Positions 1 to 8,509 are shown, counted from the first letter of the stretch. The stretch is 64,000 nt of DNA from Blastococcus sp. TF02A-26 (GCF_003319125.1 NZ_QOHG01000013.1:62001-126000); one strand, 5' to 3'. The notes: generated by a model not told the origin, from the letters alone. Program-made: numbers and translations.

Positions 1-27
1 GGAGGCGGCGGTACGGCGTGGGCACGG

Positions 28-288
28 TCAGGACAGCGTGGCCAGGGCGGTCGCGACCAGGTCGGTGAGCGCGGTGACGATCGACCCACCGGTCACCACC
101 TTGTAGAGCACCGCGGCGAACGCGCAGGCGGCGATCGTGCCGACCGCGTACTCCGCGGTGCTCATGCCCGCCTCCGGCTCCGCGACGAGCTGCGCCCAGC
201 GGCGGCGCAGGCCCGCGGGCGGCTCCGTCGCGTCCGCCGCCTCCGTCTCCTCGGTTCGGATCGGATCGGTCTCCTCGTGCGTCCCCAT
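28..288 (-). CDS. DUF4244 family Flp/TadE-like pilin subunit
   Basis: Protein of 86 aa. The start at 288 is chosen over an upstream one because a GAGGAG ribosome site lies just before it. A charged N-terminal stretch leads to EAGMSTAEYAVG, followed by one hydrophobic helix of about 20 residues. This is the prepilin-like arrangement of small actinobacterial proteins encoded at Tad loci: a Glu residue five positions into the mature region, then a membrane segment. It is probably the pilin or pseudopilin assembled by the Tad machinery encoded upstream on the same strand. The family call rests on sequence pattern and on position after tadC. No prepilin peptidase gene is visible in the window. Confidence 0.8.
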   Translation of the reverse strand: MGTHEETDPIRTEETEAADATEPPAGLRRRWAQLVAEPEAGMSTAEYAVGTIAACAFAAVLYKVVTGGSIVTALTDLVATALATLS

Positions 289-414
289 GGCTCCTCCTCG
301 CGTCAGCGGCCCACCGTCGGGGCCCGGCACCGCGACCCTTCCGGCGAGCCGGGCCCGGATGGGCGGGCCGGCGCACTCTGTGGAGGACCGCGGTCCCTGT
401 GGACGCAGGGCTGC

Positions 415-1155
415 TCACGGCAGGACCTCGCCGGCGATCCCGAGCACCACGGGGGCGATCCCGAGGCAGACGAAGGCCGGGAGGAAGCAGGCGCCGAGCG
501 GGGCGAGCACCCAGACCCCCGCGGAGCGCACGCGGGCCTCCGTGGTGGCCCGCAGCGCGACGCGGGAGTCCGCGGCGAGGGCCCGCAGCGCCGCGATGAC
601 GGTGGACCCCGACTCCCCGGCGCGGGACACGACCCGTCCGAGACCGGCGACCGGCGGGGTCACGCTCGTCCACGCCGCGGCGGCCTCCGACCCCAGCCGG
701 TAGCGGCCGGCGACCACCGCGAGCTCGGCCGCCAGCGGACCGTGCAGCGCACCGGCCACGGCCGCGAGCGCCCCGCCGACCGGCAGGCCGGCCGCGAGGC
801 AGACCGCGAGCAGGTCGCAGGCCACGGGGAACTCGTCCTCGGTCGCCATCCGGTCGCGGCGGGCGTCCGCGCCGTCCGCTCGGCGCAGCGCCCGGTCGGA
901 GCCGACCCCGACGACCGCGCCGGCGACCACGCCCGCGACGCCGCCGAGGAGCAGCACCGTGCCGCAGACGGCGGCTGCGGTCAGCAGCGCACGGGTCCCC
1001 GGGCCCCGCGTCCGGCCGCGCGGGTCCTCGGACCGGGCCGGTGCCCGCGCGCGGACGAGCGCGCGGACCCGGTCGCTGCCGACCGGCGCGGACCACACCA
1101 GCAGCGCCGCCGCGCCGGCGGCCAGCACGACCGGGAGGGAGCCCGCGGTGCTCAC
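415..1155 (-). CDS. tadC: Type II secretion system F family protein, TadC-like
   Basis: A 246-aa inner-membrane platform protein of the Tad/Flp pilus assembly system. The N-terminus has a hydrophobic segment. The middle carries the T2SSF-type helical domain (VACDLLAVCLAAGLPVGGAL), and the C-terminus has two further membrane helices. The GTG start at 1155 overlaps the tadB stop in a GTGA junction, implying translational coupling. A much longer open frame runs upstream of this start but only shadows tadB. TadC is expected to pair with TadB around the TadA ATPase to drive pilin polymerisation. Confidence 0.85.
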   Translation of the reverse strand: MSTAGSLPVVLAAGAAALLVWSAPVGSDRVRALVRARAPARSEDPRGRTRGPGTRALLTAAAVCGTVLLLGGVAGVVAGAVVGVGSDRALRRADGADARRDRMATEDEFPVACDLLAVCLAAGLPVGGALAAVAGALHGPLAAELAVVAGRYRLGSEAAAAWTSVTPPVAGLGRVVSRAGESGSTVIAALRALAADSRVALRATTEARVRSAGVWVLAPLGACFLPAFVCLGIAPVVLGIAGEVLP

Positions 1156-1943
1156 GGCGTCACCCGCGCGACCAGGCGGGCGGTCCAGGCCAGCCCGGCC
1201 GCCTCCAGCGCCACCCCCAGGACCAGCAGGACCTGACCGGTGCCGGTCGTGGTCAGCACCCGCCACGGATCCGCGCCGATCCCGCCGCCCATGAGGAGGG
1301 CGAGCACCGGCAGTCCCGCCAGCAGCGCGGCGCTGGCCCGTGGACCGGCCAGGGCCGAGCGCAGCTCCAGCCGGTGTCGCCGGCGGGCGCGCAGGTCGTC
1401 CTCCACGGCACCGACCACGGCGGACAGCGAGCAGCCGGTCCGGACGCTGAGCCGGGCGGCGGCGGCCACCCGGGCCACCGCCGCGTCCCAGGCCCCGGCG
1501 TCGCGATCCGGCGCCGGGAACGAGGCGGGCGCCCGGACCGCCCGGAGCAGCGCCTCCGCCACGGCTCCGTCCCCGCACGCGGCGCCGGCGGCCGCTGCTG
1601 CGTCCTCGAGCGGCCGCCCGCTACGCAGCTCCGCGGCCAGCGCACCGAGCGCCTCCGTGAGGCCGGCGACGCGTTCCTCCTCGACCCTCGCGCGACCCCG
1701 TCGTCGCCGCCCCAGCACCGCGGCGGCCGCTCCCGCCGCGGCCAGTCCGGCGACCACCGGGGTGCTCAGCGCCGCGCCCGCGAGCGCCGCCAGCACCGCC
1801 GCCGTCGCGGGCAGCGGCACGGCGTCGGTGCACGACGCCGACCGGCGGATCGGCGGCAGCCGGACCACGGGACGCCGGGCCGGCCACGACAGCACCGCGG
1901 CGGCGAGGAGGAGGACGGCCGGAGCCACCGCCCGGGCGGTCAC
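1152..1943 (-). CDS. tadB: Type II secretion system F family protein, TadB-like
   Basis: A 263-aa integral-membrane protein, partner of TadC in the Tad pilus platform. Two hydrophobic stretches near the N-terminus are followed by an Arg-rich loop (RRRRGRARVEEE). Next comes a cytoplasmic helical T2SSF domain (LTEALGALAAELRSGRPLED), then C-terminal membrane helices. The GTG at 1943 overlaps the tadA stop and the gene ends inside the tadC start, so ssd-tadA-tadB-tadC reads as one coupled operon. It is shorter than many proteobacterial TadB proteins, as is common for actinobacterial versions. Confidence 0.83.
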   Translation of the reverse strand: MTARAVAPAVLLLAAAVLSWPARRPVVRLPPIRRSASCTDAVPLPATAAVLAALAGAALSTPVVAGLAAAGAAAAVLGRRRRGRARVEEERVAGLTEALGALAAELRSGRPLEDAAAAAGAACGDGAVAEALLRAVRAPASFPAPDRDAGAWDAAVARVAAAARLSVRTGCSLSAVVGAVEDDLRARRRHRLELRSALAGPRASAALLAGLPVLALLMGGGIGADPWRVLTTTGTGQVLLVLGVALEAAGLAWTARLVARVTP

Positions 1944-3082
1944 CGGACGCCACCGCCGAGCAGGTCGTCGAGCCGGTCCCGGCCCGGGCACCGAGCGCCA
2001 TCCGCCCGCCAGGCCGGCTCGACCACGATCAGTTCCCCGGCCCGGCGGAACACCCCGAGCTCCGCCACCCGGCGCACGCCGGCCCGGCGCCGCAGGTGGA
2101 CGACGACCGCCAGCGCGGCGGCGGCCTGGCTGTGCACCGCCACCCGGTCGAGCCCGGCCGCCACGCCCAGCGCCTCCAGGCGGGCCGGCACCTCCGTCGG
2201 CCGGTTCGCGTGCAGCGTGCCGCAGCCTCCGTCGTGGCCGGTGTTCAGCGCCGCGAGCAGATCGGTCACCTCCGCGCCCCGGACCTCGCCGACGACCAGC
2301 CGGTCCGGCCGCATGCGCAGCGCCTGGCGGACGAGGTCCCGCAGCTCCACCGCCCCGACGCCCTCCACGTTGGCCGCGCGGGTGACCAGCCCGACCACGT
2401 GCGGGTGGTCCGGCGCGAGTTCCGGCGCGTCCTCGCAGACCACGATCCGCTCCGCCGGGTCGACGATCCCCAGCAGCGCCGAGAGCAGCGTCGTCTTGCC
2501 CGAGCCGGTGCCCCCGGTGACCAGGAACGCCGACCGCGCGGCCACGACCGCCCGCAGGAGGTCGGCCGACTCCCCCGGGAGAGTCCCGCGGTCGACCAGG
2601 TCGTCCAGTCCCAGGGAACAGCGGCGGAGCACCCGCAGGGACAGGCAGGTGCCCCGCGCCGAGACGGGGAAGAGGACGGCGTGCAGGCGGGTGCCGTCGG
2701 GCAGCACGGCGTCCACCCACGGCGCGGCGTCGTCGAGCCGGCGCCCGGCCGCCGCGGCCAGCCGGACCGCGAGCCGCCGCACCGCGTCGTCGTCGGGAAA
2801 CCGCACCGCGACGCGCTCCAGGCCGCGACCGCGGTCGACCCACACGTCGTCGGGGCCGTTGACGAGGACGTCACTGGTGCCCGGTTCCCGCAGCAGGTCC
2901 TCCAGCGGTCCGGCACCGGCGAGCTCGTCGACCGCGGCACGCACCGCCGAGAGGACGCTGACGTCACCGGTCAGGCCGCCGGCCTCCTCCCGCACGAGGG
3001 CCGCCACCGCCGACCGGGTGGGCGGCTCGGGGACCGTGGCCAGACGGGCCCGCACCCGCTCCACCAGCGGCGCGCCGGTCAC
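1940..3082 (-). CDS. tadA: TadA family pilus assembly / secretion ATPase
   Basis: A 380-aa VirB11/TadA-type hexameric ATPase that powers Tad pilus assembly at the cytoplasmic face of the membrane. The N-terminal domain contains VLVNGPDDVWVDRG (about 72-86). The Walker A loop GGTGSGKTT is at about 190-198, the Walker B region RLVVGEVRGAE at about 261-271, and a His box ALNTGHDGGCGTLHAN follows. The GTG start at 3082 overlaps the ssd stop. All ATPase motifs are intact, so the machine is probably functional. Confidence 0.92.
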   Translation of the reverse strand: MTGAPLVERVRARLATVPEPPTRSAVAALVREEAGGLTGDVSVLSAVRAAVDELAGAGPLEDLLREPGTSDVLVNGPDDVWVDRGRGLERVAVRFPDDDAVRRLAVRLAAAAGRRLDDAAPWVDAVLPDGTRLHAVLFPVSARGTCLSLRVLRRCSLGLDDLVDRGTLPGESADLLRAVVAARSAFLVTGGTGSGKTTLLSALLGIVDPAERIVVCEDAPELAPDHPHVVGLVTRAANVEGVGAVELRDLVRQALRMRPDRLVVGEVRGAEVTDLLAALNTGHDGGCGTLHANRPTEVPARLEALGVAAGLDRVAVHSQAAAALAVVVHLRRRAGVRRVAELGVFRRAGELIVVEPAWRADGARCPGRDRLDDLLGGGVR

Positions 3083-4161
3083 GGCACCGCTCCTGACCGG
3101 GACAGTGCCCCGAGCACGGCGCGGGCAGCGGCTCCGGCCGGGGACCGCGCACCGACCGGTGGCGGCTCGCCGCGTTCCCCGCGCACCGTCGCCGACCGGT
3201 CGTGCGCGAGCTCGGCCAGCACCGGCCGGCCGACCACGTCGGCCACCTCGTCGGGGGCCAGGCCACCGGGGACGCGGCGGACCACGAGCCGCGCCGAGCT
3301 CCAGGGTGAGCTCTCCGGGCCGTCCACCAGCACGCGGGCAGCACAGGCCGCGCGGACCCTGGCCGGCACGACGAGCACCGCCAGGTCGGCCTCGGCGAGC
3401 ACCGCCTCCGCGACGCCGTCGGCCGGCAGCGGCCCGCGGGGCAGGTCGACGACGACGGGCCAGCCACCGGCGCGTCCGGCGTCCACCACCGCGGCCACGG
3501 CCTCCGGGCACGGCGCGACGGCCGCGGACCGTGACGCGGCGAGGACCCCGACCCCGGCGACGGTCGGCAGCGCCGCCATCACCGCCTCCCCGGAGACCCG
3601 GCCGCGGAGCCCGTCCAGGTCGGGCCAGCGCAGCCCCTCGGCGTTCTCCACCCCCAGCAGGAGGTCCAGGCCGCCGCCCCACGGGTCGCCGTCCACCAGC
3701 AGCGATCCCCCGCGCCCGGCGGCGACGAGGGCGACCGCCGTGGCGAGGGTGCTGGCGCCCGCTCCCCCGCACGCTCCACCCACGACCACGAGGGACCCGC
3801 GCTCGACGGGCTCGCGCAGCGCCGCGCCCGCCCGCCCGAGCACCCAGGACTCGTCGGCCGGCAGCACCGCCACCCGCTCGGCGCCCAGTTCCACGGCCGC
3901 GGCCCAGCCCGCGGGTGGCAGGTCGGCCCGGGCGACGACCACGACGCCGGGCCGTCTCGGGAGCGCGCGGACCGGAGCCGAGCCCAGCGCGTCCGCGCCG
4001 AGCAGCACCAGCGGCGCCTCGCGGTGCGCCCGCCGCAGCGCCGGACCGGCGGTCGCCACCTCCGGCTCGACGCCGGCGGCCGCCAGCAACCGGAGGGTCT
4101 CGTCGAGGAGCTCGTCGTCGGCGCTCACGAGCAGGGGTCGGACCGGGTGTGGAGAGGACAC
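3079..4161 (-). CDS. ssd: Septum-site-determining / CpaE-like MinD-family ATPase (Ssd)
   Basis: A 360-aa MinD/ParA-superfamily protein that heads the Tad operon. Residues 1-120 form a receiver-like domain without a recognisable phospho-acceptor pattern. Residues of about 125-320 form a MinD-like ATPase with the deviant Walker motif GGACGGAGAST and the ADLAVLVVPARV strand. In actinobacteria such genes are annotated Ssd (septum-site determining). In Tad systems the equivalent CpaE/TadZ protein localises the pilus apparatus, which is the role I favour here from position. The ATG is at 4161. A 126-bp divergent gap separates it from the HAD gene. Confidence 0.82.
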   Translation of the reverse strand: MSSPHPVRPLLVSADDELLDETLRLLAAAGVEPEVATAGPALRRAHREAPLVLLGADALGSAPVRALPRRPGVVVVARADLPPAGWAAAVELGAERVAVLPADESWVLGRAGAALREPVERGSLVVVGGACGGAGASTLATAVALVAAGRGGSLLVDGDPWGGGLDLLLGVENAEGLRWPDLDGLRGRVSGEAVMAALPTVAGVGVLAASRSAAVAPCPEAVAAVVDAGRAGGWPVVVDLPRGPLPADGVAEAVLAEADLAVLVVPARVRAACAARVLVDGPESSPWSSARLVVRRVPGGLAPDEVADVVGRPVLAELAHDRSATVRGERGEPPPVGARSPAGAAARAVLGALSRSGAVP

Positions 4162-4273
4162 CCGGCCAGCTCAGGGCGGAGTCGGCGGGGACGCGAGAGT
4201 CCCGTGGGATCTGTGGATGACCCGAACGGGTGTGGACACCGGGATGGCGCGGGTCACACCCGGGGCCTCCCCT

Positions 4274-4279
4274 TACAGT
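4274..4279 (+). promoter_or_regulatory. Candidate -10 element for the HAD-IB gene
   Basis: TACAGT lies 8 nt before the GTG at 4288 and no Shine-Dalgarno intervenes, which suggests a leaderless or near-leaderless transcript. An 8-bp inverted repeat (CGGGTGTG at 4227-4234, CACACCCG at 4255-4262) surrounds the expected -35 area and could be an operator. Confidence 0.45.
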
Positions 4280-4287
4280 CGTGAACC

Positions 4288-5133
4288 GTGACCCGCGCAG
4301 CGGCGTTCTTCGACCTGGACAAGACGATCATCGCCAAGTCCAGCACCCTCGCCTTCGGGCGGCCCTTCTTCGAGGGCGGGCTGATCAACCGCCGCACCGT
4401 GCTGAAGGGCGCCTACGCGCAGTTCGTCTTCTCCCTCGCCGGCGCCGACGCCGACCAGATGGAGCGGATGCGTGCGCAGATCACCCGGATGTGCACCGGG
4501 TGGGACGTCGCGACCGTGCACGACATCGTCCGCGAGACGCTGCACGAGATCGTGGACCCGCTGGTCTACGCCGAGGCCGCCGATCTGATCGAGGCGCACC
4601 GGGCCGCCGGCCGGGAGATCGTCATCGTCTCCAGCAGCGGTGCGGAGATGGTGGAGCCGATCGGCGAGATGCTCGGGGCCGACCGGGTCGTGGCGACCCG
4701 GATGGTGACCGTGGACGGCCGCTACACCGGCGAGATCGACTTCTACGCCTACGCGGAGAACAAGGCGGTCGCGATGCGGGAGGTCGCCGCCGAGAGCGGC
4801 TACGACCTGGCCGACTGCTTCGCCTACAGCGACTCGGTCACCGACCTGCCCATGCTCGCGGCCGTGGGGCACCCGACCGCGGTCAACCCCGACCGGGGCC
4901 TGCGCAAGGCCGCCGCCGAGCGCGGCTGGCCGGTGCTGGAGTTCAGCCGTCCGGTGTCGATCCGCTCCCGCTTCGGGCCGACGGCTCCGGTCGTCACCGG
5001 TGCCGCGATGGGTGTGGGCGCGGCGGTCGTCGGGCTCGCCTGGTACGCCCGGCGTCGTGCGCTGCGGGAGGCGGCCGGGCCGCCGACCACCCCGGCGCCA
5101 CTGCCCGGTCGACGCCGCCGCCGGGGCGCCTGA
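4288..5133 (+). CDS. HAD-IB family phosphatase with C-terminal membrane helix
   Basis: A 281-aa HAD-superfamily subfamily IB hydrolase (SerB-like fold). Motif I is FFDLDKTII at residues 7-15, motif II is IVSSSG, and motif IV is the YSDSVTDLPML region. A single predicted membrane helix (GAAMGVGAAVVGLAWYA) lies near the C-terminus with a basic tail, so the enzyme is probably tethered with its catalytic domain in the cytoplasm. Members of this group are found beside Tad/ssd loci in actinobacteria; the substrate is unknown. Phosphoserine or a lysophosphatidate-type substrate are the usual suggestions, but nothing here decides. Confidence 0.85.
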   Translation: MTRAAAFFDLDKTIIAKSSTLAFGRPFFEGGLINRRTVLKGAYAQFVFSLAGADADQMERMRAQITRMCTGWDVATVHDIVRETLHEIVDPLVYAEAADLIEAHRAAGREIVIVSSSGAEMVEPIGEMLGADRVVATRMVTVDGRYTGEIDFYAYAENKAVAMREVAAESGYDLADCFAYSDSVTDLPMLAAVGHPTAVNPDRGLRKAAAERGWPVLEFSRPVSIRSRFGPTAPVVTGAAMGVGAAVVGLAWYARRRALREAAGPPTTPAPLPGRRRRRGA

Positions 5134-5205
5134 CCACTCGCGCGTCCCTGCTCGCCCGGCGGGTCACCACCCCCGGCGGGGCGCGCTGCGCCATCCTCGG
5201 GGACC

Positions 5206-5487
5206 GTGCTGACGGTCCCACTCGCCTGGACGACGGTGCTCGCGGCCGCCGTCGCGGCGGCGCTGTTCGGGCAGACCGCCCGCACCGGGATCCACCCGCG
5301 GGGACCACGGCGGACGACGCTGCGCACCCGCGTGGGGCTCGCCGTCTCGATGTCCGGGCCGTGGCTGGTGCTGCTGGCCGGGATCGGTACGGGCGCGGCG
5401 ACCGGGGCGTGGACGGCGGCGGCGGCCGGGACGTTCGCCGCGGTGGTCGCCGTCGCCCTCACCGGGCTGGCGCTCGCACCCCGCTGA
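5206..5487 (+). CDS. Small membrane protein
   Basis: A 93-aa protein with three hydrophobic segments (about residues 3-23, 43-65 and 66-88) separated by an Arg-rich loop (HPRGPRRTTLRTR). I recognise no family. The GTG start follows CTCGGGGACC, a weak ribosome site. The reading frame has the expected GC3 bias and no better overlapping frame, so I treat it as a real small integral-membrane protein. It lies downstream of the HAD gene and converges on the Fic-like gene. Confidence 0.55.
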   Translation: MLTVPLAWTTVLAAAVAAALFGQTARTGIHPRGPRRTTLRTRVGLAVSMSGPWLVLLAGIGTGAATGAWTAAAAGTFAAVVAVALTGLALAPR

Positions 5488-5554
5488 GCACCCGGCACCG
5501 CCCCGCTGAGCGCCCGGCCGCGCCGCACCGCTCAGCCACGCAGCAGTGCTCAGC
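5483..5554. terminator. Nested inverted repeats between convergent genes
   Basis: Two GCTGAGC copies (5483-5489, 5505-5511) face two GCTCAGC copies (5530-5536, 5548-5554), so two alternative or nested hairpins can form. The first copy contains the stop of the membrane-protein gene and the last contains the stop of the Fic-like gene. This is a plausible bidirectional terminator; no U-tract is present. Confidence 0.45.
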
Positions 5555-6344
5555 CGCGCAGGATCGCCTCCGCGACCGCGAGACCCTCCAGGGCGCCGTG
5601 CTCGGTGGCCCGGCAGCAGTGCACCAGCCAGCCGGCCAGCCCCTCGGGCCCCCCGGTGGCGTAGCCGGCCAGTGCGGTGGCGTAGGCGTCGGCGCCCAGC
5701 TCCGCGAAGCCCATCTCCGGGACGGAGACGGCCTTGGGGTCCAGCCCCCGGACGATGCCGGTCAGGCGGCCCGCCGCCCGGGCGACCACGCCGTCGGCGC
5801 TGCCGAAGGGGGCGAGCGCGGCCAGCTCGCCGTGCACCAGGCCCGCCACGAGGACGGCGGGGACCGTGCTCGTGCCGGTCACCACGGTGAACAGCGACGT
5901 CAACCGCGGGCCCGCGTGCGGTCGGGGCCGGCCCAGCTCCGCCCGGTCGACGAGGTCCGCGGCGGCGAGCGCGTGCAGCCGGGCGAGCACCTGCCCGGGC
6001 GCCCGCGACCAGGTGTCCACCAGCGAGCCCAGCGCCAGCGAGGCCCGCAGCGCCCCCTGCACCACGGGGTCGTCGACCTGACCGGCCCGCAGGTCGACCA
6101 GCGGGACGTCGACCCCCTCCAGCGCCGCCGAGGCGCGGGCGCCGCGCAGCGCGGACTCGGCACTGACCTCGGCCGACCGGTTGCGCATGAGCCGGTGGCG
6201 CAGCAGCCGGTCGATCGCCGCCCGGGCGCTCTCCGCGGCATCACGGACGCCCGGCAGCTCCAGCAGCGGGGCCAGCGGATCGGGCGCGGCGGAGCGCGAT
6301 GCGGCGGCAGGAGCCCCGGGACGGAGGGGGATGGTCACGCCCAC
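5550..6344 (-). CDS. Fic/DOC-like protein with degenerate active-site motif
   Basis: A 264-aa, mostly helical protein. The segment HGELAALAPFGSADGVVAR matches the Fic signature (His, then PF, then Gly and Arg at the expected spacing), but the canonical GNGR core is replaced by GSADGVVAR. An N-terminal stretch (SALRGARASAALEGVDVP) resembles the Fic N-terminal region. Relatives in actinobacteria are often labelled oxidoreductase without support. If the alignment is right, AMP-transfer activity is probably lost or altered. The GTG at 6344 is the farthest upstream start; a GTG two codons later is also possible. It diverges from cobC. Confidence 0.6.
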   Translation of the reverse strand: MGVTIPLRPGAPAAASRSAAPDPLAPLLELPGVRDAAESARAAIDRLLRHRLMRNRSAEVSAESALRGARASAALEGVDVPLVDLRAGQVDDPVVQGALRASLALGSLVDTWSRAPGQVLARLHALAAADLVDRAELGRPRPHAGPRLTSLFTVVTGTSTVPAVLVAGLVHGELAALAPFGSADGVVARAAGRLTGIVRGLDPKAVSVPEMGFAELGADAYATALAGYATGGPEGLAGWLVHCCRATEHGALEGLAVAEAILRG

Positions 6345-6450
6345 GACGGTACGAGGGGTGACCGCGTCCCCGGCCGGCCGGGCCGTCGGGTTGCTCCCGA
6401 GCCGCCCCGCGGGAGGCCGGCGCGCCGGGGCGTCCTAGGCTCCGCAGGCC

Positions 6451-7002
6451 ATGTCGCGTCCGCTCACCCTCCTGCTGGTCCGTCACGGGCAGAGCGAGTG
6501 GAACGCCGCCGGCCTGCTGCAGGGCCAGACCGCCGACGTCCCGCTCACCGAGCTCGGTCACGCCCAGGCCGCGCGGGCTGCCCGCGAGCTGGCCGGGCTG
6601 CGGCCCGGTGCGCTCATCTCCAGCGACCTCCGCCGCGCCGTGCAGACCGCCGAGCACTGCGTGCGCGCGACCGGCCTCGCGGTGAGCACCACCCCGGCGC
6701 TGCGCGAGCAGGGGTACGGCGTGCTGGAGGGCCGGCCCTCGCGCGAGCTGTGGGACGTCGTCGACTGGACCGATCCGCACTGGGCGGCCGAGGGCGGCGA
6801 GAGCCTGGCCGAGCTCCACGGTCGGGTCGCGGCCTTCCTCGAGCACCTGTGCGCCGAGCCGCCCGCCGACGTCGTGGGGCTGGTGACGCACGGGGACACC
6901 ATCCGGGCGGCTCAGGCCGTCGCCGGCGGGCTGGGGCCGGACGCGATGCCGGCCGTCACGCCGCACAACGGGACCGTCACGCGCCTGGAGATCTGCCGGT
7001 GA
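6451..7002 (+). CDS. cobC: Histidine phosphatase, probable alpha-ribazole-5'-phosphate phosphatase
   Basis: A 183-aa histidine-phosphatase fold. The catalytic RHG triplet is at residues 11-13 (VRHGQSEWN), a second region is SDLRRAVQTAE, and the second catalytic His is in VTHGDT. The family is broad (phosphoglycerate mutase, SixA, CobC). The GTGA overlap with cobU, and cobS directly after, make dephosphorylation of alpha-ribazole phosphate in nucleotide-loop assembly the most likely job. A -10-like TAGGCT at 6436-6441 precedes the ATG with no clear ribosome site. Confidence 0.75.
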   Translation: MSRPLTLLLVRHGQSEWNAAGLLQGQTADVPLTELGHAQAARAARELAGLRPGALISSDLRRAVQTAEHCVRATGLAVSTTPALREQGYGVLEGRPSRELWDVVDWTDPHWAAEGGESLAELHGRVAAFLEHLCAEPPADVVGLVTHGDTIRAAQAVAGGLGPDAMPAVTPHNGTVTRLEICR

Positions 7003-7520
7003 GCCGCGTCCTGGTGCTGGGCGGCTCCCGGTCGGGGAAGTCGGCCCACGCGGAGTCCCTCGTCGCCGGGCACGACGACGTCGTCTACCTGGCCGCCTCC
7101 GCCCCGGTCACCGGCGACGCCGAGTGGGCCGCGCGGATCGAGACCCACCGCGCCCGCCGGCCCGCCGCGTGGACGACGCTGGAGACCACGGCGCCCAGCG
7201 ACCTGCTGCGCCGCGGCACGGTGCTCGTCGACAGCGTGACCACCTGGGTCGCCGCGCTGATGGACGAGACCGGCGTCTGGAGCGACGAGCCGGGCGCCGC
7301 CGACCGGCTCGTCGACCGCTGCGACGCCCTGGTGAACGCCTGGGCGATGACACCCGCCCACGTCGTCGCGGTCAGCGACGAGGTCGGCCTGGGCGTGGTC
7401 CCGGAGACCCGGGCCGGCCGGCTGTTCCGCGACACCCTGGGCACGGTCAACCAGCGGCTGGCCGGCACCGCCGACGAGGTGTGGTTCGTCGTCGCCGGGC
7501 TGCCCCAGCGGCTGCGGTGA
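6999..7520 (+). CDS. cobU: Adenosylcobinamide kinase / adenosylcobinamide-phosphate guanylyltransferase
   Basis: A 173-aa bifunctional enzyme that phosphorylates adenosylcobinamide and then transfers GMP to form adenosylcobinamide-GDP. Visible features are the N-terminal P-loop GGSRSGKS (about 7-14), the VDSVTTWV strand, and the conserved VSDEVGLGVVPET segment, all typical of CobU/CobP. Length fits the family. The GTG start overlaps the cobC stop, and the gene ends in the GTGA start of cobS, giving a tightly coupled cobC-cobU-cobS operon. Confidence 0.93.
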   Translation: MSRVLVLGGSRSGKSAHAESLVAGHDDVVYLAASAPVTGDAEWAARIETHRARRPAAWTTLETTAPSDLLRRGTVLVDSVTTWVAALMDETGVWSDEPGAADRLVDRCDALVNAWAMTPAHVVAVSDEVGLGVVPETRAGRLFRDTLGTVNQRLAGTADEVWFVVAGLPQRLR

Positions 7521-8293
7521 CGCCGCCCCGCCCGCGCTGGGCCGGTCCGTTCGAGTCCGCGGCCCTGCTCACGGTGCTGCGGGTCCCGGCGGCGGCCACC
7601 ACCTCCGCCCGCGGCGTCCTGCCGTGGGCGCCACTCGTCGGGCTCGTGCTCGGCGGGCCGGCCGCCGGGATCGGCGCGGCCGGCGCGCACCTGGTGTCGC
7701 CGCTGACCGGCGCGGTGCTCGCCGTCGCCCTGCTCGCCGCGCTCACCCGGGGGCTGCACCTGGACGGGCTGGCCGACACCGCCGACGGCCTGGGCCCGCT
7801 GCGCGGCCGCGAGCGTGCGCTGAAGGTGATGAAGCAGGGCGACGTCGGCCCGTTCGGCGTCCTCACCCTGGTGCTGACGCTGCTCCTGCAGGTCGCGACG
7901 GCGGCGGCGCTGCTGGCCGTCGACGGCGGGTGGGTCGCGGTGTGGACGGCGGTGGTGGTCGCCCGTCTGGCGATGACCCGCACCGGGCTGCCGGGGGTGC
8001 CCACCGCGGAGGGCTCCTCGCTCGGCCGGGCGGTGGCCGGCACGGTGTCCGTGCCGTGGCTGACCGGGTGGTTCGTCGTCGCCACCGCGCTGGCCGGGGG
8101 CGGAGGCTGGCTCGCCGGTGGGGCGGACCGCGCGTGGCAGCTCCCGGTCGCGGTCGTGGGAGGACTGCTCGCCGCGGAGCTGCTGCGCGTCCGGGCCACC
8201 GCGCGGCTGGGCGGGGTGAACGGGGACGTGATGGGTGCGACCGGCGAGGTGGCGGCGACCGTCGTCCTGCTGGTCGCCGCCTGCCTCACCTAG
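7517..8293 (+). CDS. cobS: Adenosylcobinamide-GDP ribazoletransferase (cobalamin synthase)
   Basis: A 258-aa polytopic membrane enzyme that joins alpha-ribazole (or its phosphate) to adenosylcobinamide-GDP, the last step of cobalamin assembly. It carries the conserved acidic motif HLDGLADTADGL (residues about 80-91) and MKQGDVGPFG, and ends with GVNGDVMGATGE, another family signature. Several hydrophobic helices follow. The GTG start lies inside the cobU stop. cobT, which would supply the ribazole precursor, is not in the window. Confidence 0.94.
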   Translation: MTPPRPRWAGPFESAALLTVLRVPAAATTSARGVLPWAPLVGLVLGGPAAGIGAAGAHLVSPLTGAVLAVALLAALTRGLHLDGLADTADGLGPLRGRERALKVMKQGDVGPFGVLTLVLTLLLQVATAAALLAVDGGWVAVWTAVVVARLAMTRTGLPGVPTAEGSSLGRAVAGTVSVPWLTGWFVVATALAGGGGWLAGGADRAWQLPVAVVGGLLAAELLRVRATARLGGVNGDVMGATGEVAATVVLLVAACLT

Positions 8294-8299
8294 ACGTCC

Positions 8300-8509
8300 T
8301 CAGCGGCGGCGGAGGAGCCCGCTCACCAGTCCGCCGAGGCCGCCCGCGGGTGCGGGTGCCGCCGCGCGACCCCGGCCCATCCTGCGGCCGGCGCTCATGC
8401 CGGTCGAGCGGCCCATGCCCCGCGTGGGGCGTGCCCCGGCGCGGCCGCCCCGGGCGGCTCCGCGCGCAGCGCTCTCTGCAGTGCCCATCAGTCGGTTCAG
8501 GATGCTCAT
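8300..8509 (-). CDS. Small Gly/Arg-rich basic protein
   Basis: A 69-aa very basic protein (many Arg, Gly, Ala) beginning MSILNRLMGTAESAARGA and ending LLRRR. The ATG at 8509 is preceded by an AGGTGGGT ribosome-site-like sequence. The composition suggests low-complexity or nucleic-acid or membrane-surface association, but no family is recognised. It converges on cobS, with only 6 bp between stops. It could be spurious given the GC content; the ribosome site is the main support. Confidence 0.5.
   Translation of the reverse strand: MSILNRLMGTAESAARGAARGGRAGARPTRGMGRSTGMSAGRRMGRGRAAAPAPAGGLGGLVSGLLRRR

Noticed and set aside
1-25. Possible start (GTG at 25, reverse strand) of a TadE-like gene following the pilin gene
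   Set aside because: Position fits a Tad locus, but only eight codons are inside the window, too few to support a call.
1041-4220. 1059-aa plus-strand frame across the Tad operon
   Set aside because: Arg/Pro/Ser-rich low-complexity translation with no domain; tadB, tadA and ssd on the other strand have intact catalytic motifs and overlapping junctions.
6451-7002. Phosphoglycerate mutase
   Set aside because: The same fold would allow it, but size and coupling to cobU and cobS favour alpha-ribazole phosphatase.
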